64,000 bases of DNA from an uncultured Lachnospiraceae bacterium (lineage in GTDB: Bacteria; Bacillota; Clostridia; Lachnospirales; Lachnospiraceae): NCBI GenBank assembly GCA_910586125.1, contig CAJUHP010000009.1, positions 1 to 64,000 of the forward strand, written 5' to 3'. Position 1 is the first letter of the stretch. Every line of letters begins with the position of its first letter. The notes under the pieces were generated by a model. It did no database searches. It had not been told where the DNA came from and saw only the letters and a list, made by a program, of their open reading frames with translations. The translations under genes were made by a program, and so were the position numbers. Of this stretch, positions 1 to 7,663 are shown piece by piece.

Positions 1-2
1 GA

Positions 3-119
3 TTCAGCGTGGGACAGGATGTGAGGGTGATGCTTTGGACGGTGGCGGCAGTCCTGGGAAAAGAGAAGGCACCGGCCAGAGAACCTCTTTTTCGGAAAGG
101 CGATGGGATGGAAAGATGA
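3..119 (+). CDS. C-terminal end of a priming sugar transferase (partial)
   Basis: Frame 3 is open from the left edge and gives 38 residues ending in TGA at 117-119. The stretch SVGQDVRVMLWTVAAVLGK matches the usual last helix of bacterial sugar transferases (WcaJ/EpsL/PglC type), which load the first sugar phosphate onto undecaprenyl phosphate at the inner membrane. Its stop overlaps the next gene's start as ATGA (116-119), typical of translational coupling in one operon. The catalytic core lies outside the window, so the family call rests on this tail and on the polysaccharide genes that follow. Confidence 0.6.
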   Translation, partial: FSVGQDVRVMLWTVAAVLGKEKAPAREPLFRKGDGMER

Positions 120-1336
120 ATATACTGCTGATCAATCATTACGCCGGATCGCCGGAGATGGGAATGGAATTCCGTCCCTACTATTTTGCGAGGGAATGGA
201 TTCGGATGGGACACCGGGTGGAGATCGTGGCCGCGGAGTATTCGCATCTGCGGATGAAGAATCCGGCGGTGACGGCGGATTTTCAGACGGAGGAGATCGA
301 CGGAATCCGATATCACTGGGTCCGGGCCGGGCGGTATGAGGGCAACGGCGTCCGGCGGGCGCTGACGATGTTCCGGTTTGTGGGAAAGCTGTGGAGAAAG
401 GCCGCTTGGATTGCCCGGGAGTGGAAACCGGACGTGGTGATCACCTCGTCCACGTATCCGTTAGATACCTACGCGGGACAGAGGATCGCAAAGAAGAGCG
501 GGGCCAGGCTGATCCATGAAGTGCATGATATGTGGCCGGTCACACTGGTGGAAATCGGGGGGATGAGCCGGTTTCATCCCTTTATCGTCTTGTTGCAGGC
601 GGCGGAGAATTCCTGCTACAAGCATGCGGACGCCGTGGTTTCGCTGCCGCCGCGGGCGAAAAAATATATGGTCCTCCACGGCCTGCGGCCAGAAAAATTT
701 TGCGCGATCCCCAACGGGGTGGTGCGGGAAGACTGGGAGAAGCCAAACCCGCTGCCAAAAAGCCACCAGGAAGTACTAAACCGCTGCCGGAGGGAGGGAA
801 ACTTTCTCGTGGGATATTTTGGCGGCCATGCCTTGTCCAACGCGCTGGACCGGCTGCTGGACGCGGCAAAGAAAACGACGGTGCAAGAGATCCGGTATGT
901 GCTGGTGGGAGACGGGGTAGAGAAGAAGCGTCTGATAAGAAGGGCGGAGGAGGAACAAATCCGGAACGTGATTTTTTTGCCGCCGGTGCCAAAGAAAGCC
1001 GTGCCGGAACTGATTTCCTATTTTGACTGTTCGTATATGGGGAGCCTTCTCTCCCCGATGTACCGTTTTGGGATCTGCTTCAATAAAATGTACGATTCGA
1101 TGATGGGAGGGAAACCGATTCTTTTTGCCATCAACGTGGCGGGGGCGCCTGTGCAGAAATACGGCTGCGGGGTTATGGCAGACCCGGAGAATATCGAAGA
1201 AGTGGTGAAGGGGATAGAAATATTATTTCATATGTCCGAAAAGGAAAGAGAAGAGATGGGAAACCGCGGCAGAGAGGCCGTGTTAAAACACTTTACCTAT
1301 GAAATTCTGGCACGGAGATTTGAACATCTTTTTTGA
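116..1336 (+). CDS. Glycosyltransferase family 4 protein (WbuB-like)
   Basis: About 406 residues. I use ATG 116, which begins MNILLINHYAG and is coupled by ATGA to the preceding transferase; the longer TTG start at 35 would lie inside that gene. The N-terminal Rossmann-like half carries MGMEFRPYYFAREW, typical of WbuB-type retaining GT4 enzymes. The C-terminal half has the nucleotide-sugar-binding GT-B fold, with GYFGGHALSNALDRLLDAA followed by a FDCSYMG...MYDSMMGGKPILFA region. It should add the second or a later sugar to the lipid-linked repeat unit at the cytoplasmic face. Donor and acceptor cannot be read from sequence. G+C is higher than in the genes from 4145 onward. Confidence 0.85.
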   Translation: MNILLINHYAGSPEMGMEFRPYYFAREWIRMGHRVEIVAAEYSHLRMKNPAVTADFQTEEIDGIRYHWVRAGRYEGNGVRRALTMFRFVGKLWRKAAWIAREWKPDVVITSSTYPLDTYAGQRIAKKSGARLIHEVHDMWPVTLVEIGGMSRFHPFIVLLQAAENSCYKHADAVVSLPPRAKKYMVLHGLRPEKFCAIPNGVVREDWEKPNPLPKSHQEVLNRCRREGNFLVGYFGGHALSNALDRLLDAAKKTTVQEIRYVLVGDGVEKKRLIRRAEEEQIRNVIFLPPVPKKAVPELISYFDCSYMGSLLSPMYRFGICFNKMYDSMMGGKPILFAINVAGAPVQKYGCGVMADPENIEEVVKGIEILFHMSEKEREEMGNRGREAVLKHFTYEILARRFEHLF

Positions 1337-1406
1337 CCGGCATTTTTGATGCGCTGGAAGGAGCACGGGTATTTTAAATAGAAAAGAAAAAGAGGTTAGA
1401 TAAGAC

Positions 1407-2405
1407 ATGCTAAGAGTAGCCTTGATTGGTTATGGATATTGGGGCCCAAACGTGGCCAAACAGTTGTACAAAAATGAAGAATATGATTTTGCTGTCATCT
1501 GTGACCTAAAAAAAGACAGGCTTGAGATGGCGAAAAAACTGTACGCGGGCAGTGTGACTTATACGTCGGATTATGCAAAGATACTAAAAGATTCCAGTAT
1601 TGATGTCGTAGCTCTTGCTGTGGAGACAAGCCGCCACTATGAGATGGCAAGAGAAGCTCTCCTGGCAGGGAAGCACATTTATGTGGAAAAGCCGTTTACA
1701 GAAAACGTGGAGCAGGCAAAAGAGCTGAGACAGATTGCCTGCGAAAAGGGGCTGAAGATACATATAGATCACATTATGGTGTATCATCCGGCGATTCAGA
1801 AAATAAAAGAGATTATGGATGCGGGAGATCTGGGAAATATTCTGTACTTTGCCTGTTACCGACAAAATTTGGGGAATGTAAAAAACGACGTCAATGCCAT
1901 GTGGGATTTAAGCGTTCATGATTTATCGATCATTGAGTATCTGACCGGCGGGGCCGAAGTGCAGTATGTGAAGGCTCTGGGGGCCAAAGCGTACAGTACA
2001 AGAGAATCGGTCACGTTCCTCTCCATTCAGTATGAGAATTTTATAGCAAATATAACGGCCAACTGGATATCACCGATCAAAGAGCGGAAGATGATCATTG
2101 CCGGAACAAAGAAAATGCTCGTATACGACGACGTGGATGTCATAAATAAGCTGATCCTCTATGATAAAGGGTTTGACGCATTCCCGATCAAGGATATGGA
2201 GTACGACGAGTTTGTGGTCAAATCGAGAGTGGGCGACGCCGTGATTCCGAAGCTGGAACAGGGAGACGCCCTATATAACAGCCTGGAGCATTTTCGCCGG
2301 TGTATCGAATCCGGCCAGGAATCCATGACAAATGCGGATGCGGCGATTCGGGTGCTGACAGTTCTGGAACTGGCGAATCGGGATATGGAGAGAACGGAGG
2401 AATGA
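1407..2405 (+). CDS. Gfo/Idh/MocA oxidoreductase, probable UDP-sugar 3-dehydrogenase (WbpB/WlbA-like)
   Basis: This 332-residue protein starts with a Rossmann NAD-binding motif, IGYGYWGPNVAKQL (about residues 7-20), and has the family's EKP motif in VEKPFTEN near residue 95, whose lysine is catalytic in this family. Directly behind it come an acetyltransferase and an aminotransferase. That order matches the WbpB-WbpD-WbpE set, which converts UDP-GlcNAcA to UDP-2,3-diacetamido-2,3-dideoxy-glucuronic acid. The inferred job is oxidation of C3 before transamination. The UDP-GlcNAc 6-dehydrogenase (WbpA-type) that should feed it is not in the window. Other sugar dehydrogenations are possible, because the fold is used widely. 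Confidence 0.8.
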   Translation: MLRVALIGYGYWGPNVAKQLYKNEEYDFAVICDLKKDRLEMAKKLYAGSVTYTSDYAKILKDSSIDVVALAVETSRHYEMAREALLAGKHIYVEKPFTENVEQAKELRQIACEKGLKIHIDHIMVYHPAIQKIKEIMDAGDLGNILYFACYRQNLGNVKNDVNAMWDLSVHDLSIIEYLTGGAEVQYVKALGAKAYSTRESVTFLSIQYENFIANITANWISPIKERKMIIAGTKKMLVYDDVDVINKLILYDKGFDAFPIKDMEYDEFVVKSRVGDAVIPKLEQGDALYNSLEHFRRCIESGQESMTNADAAIRVLTVLELANRDMERTEE

Positions 2406-2408
2406 CGG

Positions 2409-2996
2409 ATGGATGATTACTTTGTGCATGAAAGCGCATATATTGATGAAAATGTGACGATCGGAAAAGGAACAAAAATCTGGTATTTTTCCCATATACA
2501 GTCCGGCGCCAGGATCGGGGAGGGCTGTAATATCGGGCAAAATGTGAATATTGCGAATCATGTTGTGGTCGGAAACGGATGTAAAATACAAAATAATGTG
2601 TCCATCTACGAGGGGGTGGAGCTGGAGGATTTTGTATTTTGCGGCCCCTCCATGGTATTTACCAACGATCTGACACCGCGATGTATGTATCCCAAGAATC
2701 ATTCGGAATACTCCCGGACTTTGATCAAGAAAGGCGCAAGTATAGGAGCCAATGCGACGATTGTATGCGGCCATACCGTAGGAGAGAACGCGCTGATTGC
2801 CTCCGGTGCGGTTGTGACAAAGGATGTGAAGCCCTATGCCTTGATGGCGGGTGTGCCGGCCAAACGAATCGGCTGGGTGTGCGAGTGCGGCGAGGTGTTA
2901 AGAGAAGGACTCGTCTGTTCTGGCTGCGGCAGACGTTATAAACATAAAGAAGAATCGGATGAATTATTTCCGTTAAAAGAAGAGGTAGAAGAATGA
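2409..2996 (+). CDS. Hexapeptide-repeat N-acetyltransferase (WbpD/WlbB-like)
   Basis: The 195 residues are mostly left-handed beta-helix hexapeptide repeats (VTIGKGTKIW, ARIGEGCNIGQNVNIA, VVVGNGCKIQNN, ASIGANATIV). A loop, FCGPSMVFTNDLTPR, is characteristic of WbpD/WlbB acetyltransferases, which acetylate the 3-amino group of UDP-2-acetamido-3-amino-glucuronate using acetyl-CoA. After MAGVPAKRIGWV the tail holds two CxC/CxxC pairs (CECGEVL and CSGCGRRY), a small zinc-ribbon-like end seen in many homologues. It starts 3 nt after the dehydrogenase stop with a GGAGG-type site, and its stop overlaps the aminotransferase start. Confidence 0.85.
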   Translation: MDDYFVHESAYIDENVTIGKGTKIWYFSHIQSGARIGEGCNIGQNVNIANHVVVGNGCKIQNNVSIYEGVELEDFVFCGPSMVFTNDLTPRCMYPKNHSEYSRTLIKKGASIGANATIVCGHTVGENALIASGAVVTKDVKPYALMAGVPAKRIGWVCECGEVLREGLVCSGCGRRYKHKEESDELFPLKEEVEE

Positions 2997-4114
2997 TGAA
3001 ATTTATTGATCTGGACAGGCAGTATGAGATCATCGGAAAAGAGATCGAAGAGCGGATGGCTCATGTAATACAGGAAAAAAGCTTTATCATGGGACCGGAA
3101 GTTACAGAACTGGAGGACAAGCTGGCAGCGTATGTGGACAGGAAACATGCGATTACCTGCGCCAGCGGCACGGACGCGCTGGTCATACCGCTGATGGCAT
3201 ATGAACTGAAAAAAGAGGATGCGGTATTTGTTCCGGCCTTTACCTTCTATGCTTCTGCGGAAAGTGTGGTTCTGGGAGGCGCCACGCCGGTTTTTGTAGA
3301 TTGTGATGATACGTATAATATGGATACAGAGGATCTGGAACGGCAGATACAGAGAGTTTTGCGGGAGAAAAAACTCAATCCGAGAGGAATCATTCCGGTG
3401 GACCTGTTTGGGCAGCCAGCGGATTATGATGAGATTCTGGAAATTGCTAAAAAATATAACCTTTTTGTTTTGGAGGATGCTGCACAGGGTTTTGGAGGAA
3501 TCTATAAAGGAAAAAAGGCGGGAAGTTTTGGAGAGGTATCTGCGACTTCCTTTTTTCCGGCAAAACCGCTGGGATGCTATGGGGACGGCGGCGCTGTCTT
3601 CACGGATGACGACTCGCTGGCAGCAAAGATGAAATCGATCCGCGTTCATGGCATGGGCTCTAACCGGTATGACAATGTACGGATGGGAATGAACGGAAGA
3701 ATGGATACGCTGCAGGCTGCGGTCGTGATTCCAAAGCTTGCCATCTTTGACGAGGAGCTGGAAAAGAGAAACCGGGTTGCCAGACTCTATAGGAAAGCGC
3801 TGGAAGATAAATATATTGTTCCCAGAGTAAAAGAAGGAAAGGTTTCTTCCTGGGCGCAGTTTTCGCTGCTGGCAAAGAATCGGTCTCACAGGGAAGAAAT
3901 AATCCGCAGGATGAAAGAAAAAGAGATTCCAGTGATGGTTTATTATCCGATTCCGCTTCACCTGCAGACGGCTTTTGGTTATCTGGGGTATGCAAAAGGA
4001 ACGCTTCCGAATTGTGAAGAGTATTCAGAGAGAATATTCAGCATTCCGATGCATCCATACCTGAGCGATGAAGAGATCGGGCAAATCTGCTGCTTGCTGA
4101 CGGAGATGGCATAA
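2993..4114 (+). CDS. DegT/DnrJ/EryC1/StrS aminotransferase (WbpE/WlbC-like)
   Basis: A PLP-dependent fold type I aminotransferase of 373 residues. The cofactor-contact region CASGTDALVIPL (about 59-70), the aspartate of VLEDAAQGFGG, and the Schiff-base lysine in TSFFPAKPLGCYGDGG (near residue 185) are all visible. It is coupled by ATGA to the acetyltransferase. In the WbpB/D/E pathway this enzyme transaminates C3 of the keto-uronic acid nucleotide, usually from glutamate. The family also serves many other amino sugars, so substrate assignment is by neighbourhood. Confidence 0.88.
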   Translation: MMKFIDLDRQYEIIGKEIEERMAHVIQEKSFIMGPEVTELEDKLAAYVDRKHAITCASGTDALVIPLMAYELKKEDAVFVPAFTFYASAESVVLGGATPVFVDCDDTYNMDTEDLERQIQRVLREKKLNPRGIIPVDLFGQPADYDEILEIAKKYNLFVLEDAAQGFGGIYKGKKAGSFGEVSATSFFPAKPLGCYGDGGAVFTDDDSLAAKMKSIRVHGMGSNRYDNVRMGMNGRMDTLQAAVVIPKLAIFDEELEKRNRVARLYRKALEDKYIVPRVKEGKVSSWAQFSLLAKNRSHREEIIRRMKEKEIPVMVYYPIPLHLQTAFGYLGYAKGTLPNCEEYSERIFSIPMHPYLSDEEIGQICCLLTEMA

Positions 4115-4144
4115 TAAGATTTTGCCGGTAAGGGAAAGAAATAT

Positions 4145-5206
4145 ATGAAAATATTACATGGAATGAGTGATATCGCCGGACAGGGTTCTTACTCGGCGTC
4201 GGGGCTGCGTGCGATTGGAAGCGACGCTGTGATTGCTGTATGGCGGAGGAATCCCTTTGGATACCCGGTTGACCGTGATATGAAAATCGGGACAAAAAAA
4301 TGGCTGTATCCATGGTATGGATTGAAAATGCTGTATTTTTCAATACCGGCATTTTTTCGGTATGATGTGTTTCACTTTCATTTCGGATATTCTTTGCTTC
4401 CATATGCGATGGATTTGTTTTGGCTTTGTCTGGCAGGAAAAAAGACGTTTATGGAGTATCATGGGAGTGATATCCGCTACACTTATAAAAGAGAACGCCC
4501 GGTCTATTATCCATATCCGGAGCTGAAACCGCTGTTTCGGAGGCATCGGATAAAAAATAATCGGATTCTCAAAAATATAGGGGCAGTGATCACACATGAT
4601 GAGGAATTGAAGCAGCATATTCCGTCAAACCGCGTATTCATCACGCCGCTGCGGATCCAGATAGATAGATTTTTTCCATCGTATCCGGATGAAGAAAATA
4701 AAAAGCCTGTCATCGTACATGCACCGAGCAATTATATTGAAAAAGGGTCTGAGTATGTGATCCGGGCAGTAAACGAACTGAAAAAAAAATATGATTTTGA
4801 ATTTGTCCTTGTTCAAAATAAAAAGCAGGATGAAGCTATTCGTCTGTACCAGGAAGCAGATATTATTGTAGATCAGTTGTTTGCTCAGACATACGGCGTT
4901 TTTGCCCTGGAAGCCATGGCCTTGGGAAAACCGGTGGTAGCCTATATCTCAGATGAAATACGGAAGACCTTTCCGGAAGAACTTCCGATTGTAAGCGCAA
5001 CTATCGACTCATTGACCGGGGTGCTGGAGACATTGATTACCGACGGCAAAAAGAGAAGGGAACTGGGAATGGCCGGGCGAAGATATGTGGAAGATTATCA
5101 TGACTATCGAAAAATAGCGCAGGTACAGATGGACATCTATCAGGGAAAAATCGAGCCCATGCCGACAAAGGAGTCTTTTCTCTACACCAAATCAAAGGAG
5201 ATATAG
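4145..5206 (+). CDS. Glycosyltransferase, GT4-like (GT-B fold)
   Basis: About 353 residues. The N-terminus has FHFHFGYSLLPYAMDLFWL and KKTFMEYHGSDIR, typical of the acceptor half of GT-B enzymes. The C-terminal half has KPVIVHAPSNYIEKGSEYV and ADIIVDQLFAQTYGVFALE, with the E-x7-E-like donor region ending ALEAMALGKPVVAYI. This fits a retaining GT4 transferase for the cytoplasmic assembly of the repeat unit. The gene is noticeably AT-richer than 1-4100, suggesting a variable cassette. A TAAGGGAAAG site precedes the start. The donor sugar is not predictable. Confidence 0.75.
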   Translation: MKILHGMSDIAGQGSYSASGLRAIGSDAVIAVWRRNPFGYPVDRDMKIGTKKWLYPWYGLKMLYFSIPAFFRYDVFHFHFGYSLLPYAMDLFWLCLAGKKTFMEYHGSDIRYTYKRERPVYYPYPELKPLFRRHRIKNNRILKNIGAVITHDEELKQHIPSNRVFITPLRIQIDRFFPSYPDEENKKPVIVHAPSNYIEKGSEYVIRAVNELKKKYDFEFVLVQNKKQDEAIRLYQEADIIVDQLFAQTYGVFALEAMALGKPVVAYISDEIRKTFPEELPIVSATIDSLTGVLETLITDGKKRRELGMAGRRYVEDYHDYRKIAQVQMDIYQGKIEPMPTKESFLYTKSKEI

Positions 5207-5209
5207 AGT

Positions 5210-6517
5210 ATGAAGGCCAATACAAGAGCTCTGCAGCTCTGGCTGCTTTTCCTCTCGATTTTTATGCCAAATCTGTTCAATATTCGCCTGATTGGAATGA
5301 ATCTCACTTTTGGCCGAACGGCAGTCATTGTGATCTTCTTCTTATGTCTGTATCGGGACGGCAGAAAACTGGTTTTTCGAGATAAGCTGGAAGCCGCTTG
5401 TATGGCGTTTTTTTCCTGCTGGGTGCTGTATGGTATCCTGTTGATGCTGCTCAGGGGAATGATACACAAAGAGGCGATAAAAGAAATAACGAATATCTTC
5501 ATGGGAGCTATGATGGTATACAGTATCCTGCGGTTGATTGGCGATTCCGGCGAAATGTTGTGCTGCGCGGTGGATATTTTGAGGAAATTGGCTGGGATCT
5601 GTGTGGTGGTCGGGATTTTTGAGATCCTTTCGGGAAGGCATCTGGAAACTTCCTGTTTTTGTGATTCATCATATATTCGTACTATTTCGCAGATATACGG
5701 GGAGGTAAATTTCTATCAGGCAACCGGATTTCAGTATGGAACCAATGATTTTTGTTCCTTTTTGGTTTTTTTCTTTCCTGTGTTTCTGAACCATCGAAAA
5801 CAGAAGTGGTTTGATTATCTGATGATCGGCGCTATCGCTGTGATTTGTGCGGTAAATTCTGCAACACTTTGTATGCTGACATTGATTTTAGGACTATCAT
5901 TTTACTATTTCAAAAAACAAAAAATGAAATTCCGAAATATCCTCCAAATATTGGCTGTTCTGATGCTTTTATTTGCTGTGCAGGACTGGTTGCAAAGTGT
6001 AAACGGAAATGTATTTTCTCTGACGGCTGAGTTGGAGAATCATTTAAATAATTATCGGGCTGGGGGCGGCTCCTCCTACAGCAGATTTTGGACGTATATG
6101 GAAAGCTTTGCTGTGGCCGCGGATTCCTTTTTTGCGGGGTTGGGGCCGGCAAATTTTACCTCGTATGTCATTGCAAACCCGTCAAAGAGCATGTTGTTAA
6201 ATCCTCATAATCTTTGGCTTGAGATTTTTACAGAGTACGGAATTCTTATTTTGACGCTGTATGTCATTCTTCTCTGTACGCTTTTTTATAAAATGAATGG
6301 TATCTATAAAAGAGACAGGATTCAAAAAGCATTGCTGATTCAGGTGATGCTAATCAATTACATCATTGTAGGGATCGTGCCAAGCACATTTATTTCTTAT
6401 CTATACCAGTGGATCTTGCTGGCTCTGGGGATTGCGGCGGTCAAAATATATGGAGTAAAAAAGGAGAGCGGTCTGGCAGCGTATGGAAAAGCACGAAAAG
6501 ATGGAGTTTGGATGTGA
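5210..6517 (+). CDS. Wzy-like O-antigen/polysaccharide polymerase (multi-pass membrane protein)
   Basis: This 435-residue protein is almost entirely hydrophobic segments (roughly 10-12 helices), with a large polar loop around residues 270-330 containing SSYSRFWTYMESFAVAADSFFAGLG and LLNPHNLWLEIFTEYG. The PHNxxLE motif near residue 330 is characteristic of the O-antigen ligase/Wzy polymerase (Wzy_C-like) family. It would polymerise flipped lipid-linked repeat units outside the membrane. AAGGAGATATAGAGT gives a strong ribosome site directly after the previous gene. A ligase role cannot be excluded, but a Wzx-like flippase in the same operon favours polymerase. Confidence 0.8.
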   Translation: MKANTRALQLWLLFLSIFMPNLFNIRLIGMNLTFGRTAVIVIFFLCLYRDGRKLVFRDKLEAACMAFFSCWVLYGILLMLLRGMIHKEAIKEITNIFMGAMMVYSILRLIGDSGEMLCCAVDILRKLAGICVVVGIFEILSGRHLETSCFCDSSYIRTISQIYGEVNFYQATGFQYGTNDFCSFLVFFFPVFLNHRKQKWFDYLMIGAIAVICAVNSATLCMLTLILGLSFYYFKKQKMKFRNILQILAVLMLLFAVQDWLQSVNGNVFSLTAELENHLNNYRAGGGSSYSRFWTYMESFAVAADSFFAGLGPANFTSYVIANPSKSMLLNPHNLWLEIFTEYGILILTLYVILLCTLFYKMNGIYKRDRIQKALLIQVMLINYIIVGIVPSTFISYLYQWILLALGIAAVKIYGVKKESGLAAYGKARKDGVWM

Positions 6518-7646
6518 TTTACTGTATATAACATTCATTGATTTGGACGGAAATGTAAGCACAGGCTCGTCGGTGCGCCCCAGGAAGATGCTGGAAGCTT
6601 TTGAAGAGATGGGTCTGAGCATAAAGGTGTTGTCCGGGATAAAGACAAACCGGCCAAAACGCAGAAAGAATATTGAGGAAATTCTGCGTTGGCTGGAGAC
6701 GAAGCGGCCGCGTCTGTGCTATGTGGAGCCGCCCAGCGGTCCTTTTTATGACCGGAAAGATCTGGTTTTATTAAAAAAGCTGCGCCGTCAAGGGGTGCCG
6801 GTTGGACTTTTTTACAGAGATGCGTATTGGATGTTTCCTGAATATGGTGCGGATGGAAGAAAACTTCCTTTTTCGGAGAAAGTCAAGCAGGAAGTCATAA
6901 AATGGATACAGCGCAGAGATCTGCGCGTGTTTCGGCGTACCTGCAGTCATATTTTTTTTCCGTCGAGCAGCATGGCATTCTATTTTAATTTTCCGTCGCA
7001 GTCGGCGCTTCCCCCGGGGTGTGTGATCCGTGGAGGAGTGGAGCAGATAAGCCAAGTGGAAGAAAAAAAAGAGATTTTAACCTTTATTTTCGTGGGAGGA
7101 GCGGCGAGAAACCACGGCACATTTTTGACTCTGGAGGCTTTTGAAAAAGCAAATCAGAACGGCGTCATTTCCAAACTGATTTACATCTGTCCCGAATGTC
7201 AGTGGAACAAGATAAAAGGTGAAGTTTACAAAGAGAACTACGCCAAGTGGCTTTCGATTTTTCACGTGTCAGGAGATGAAAAGCTGGCTCCTTTCTATGA
7301 AAAGGCGGATCTAGCGCTGCTTGCGGCTCCAAAGACAGAATATAGAGATTTTGCTGTTCCTGTAAAGATTTATGAGTATATCTCATATGGGAAACCGATT
7401 CTGGTGACAGACTGTAATGAGACAAAGAAAGCAGTTCTGGAAAATCAGGTGGGATGGTCTGTACCCGATGACGCCCTTAGCGTGTGCAGTAAGATTATTT
7501 TTCTGCATGAACATCAGGAAGAAATTTTTGAGAAGAAGAAGCGCTGCCGGGAAGCTTGCCTTTGCAACGCATGGGCAAGGCGGGCCGAAACAGTGATTCA
7601 AGTGCTTTCTGCAAAGGAGAGTCAATTGGAACAAAATAATGGATGA
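6483..7646 (+). CDS. Glycosyltransferase family 4-like protein
   Basis: The reading frame gives 387 residues and overlaps the end of the polymerase gene. ATG 6483 and ATG 6501 are both possible, and neither has a well-spaced ribosome site, so the start is uncertain. Recognisable parts are LYITFIDLDGNVSTGSSVRP at the N-terminus and, in the C-terminal donor half, TFIFVGGAARNHGTFLTLEA followed by EYISYGKPILVTDCNE, typical of GT-B enzymes. It ends as ATGA with the following frame. The likely role is addition of one sugar of the repeat unit; the specificity is unknown. Confidence 0.7.
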   Translation: MEKHEKMEFGCDLLYITFIDLDGNVSTGSSVRPRKMLEAFEEMGLSIKVLSGIKTNRPKRRKNIEEILRWLETKRPRLCYVEPPSGPFYDRKDLVLLKKLRRQGVPVGLFYRDAYWMFPEYGADGRKLPFSEKVKQEVIKWIQRRDLRVFRRTCSHIFFPSSSMAFYFNFPSQSALPPGCVIRGGVEQISQVEEKKEILTFIFVGGAARNHGTFLTLEAFEKANQNGVISKLIYICPECQWNKIKGEVYKENYAKWLSIFHVSGDEKLAPFYEKADLALLAAPKTEYRDFAVPVKIYEYISYGKPILVTDCNETKKAVLENQVGWSVPDDALSVCSKIIFLHEHQEEIFEKKKRCREACLCNAWARRAETVIQVLSAKESQLEQNNG

Positions 7647-7663
7647 GTGAGGCAAAAGAGACT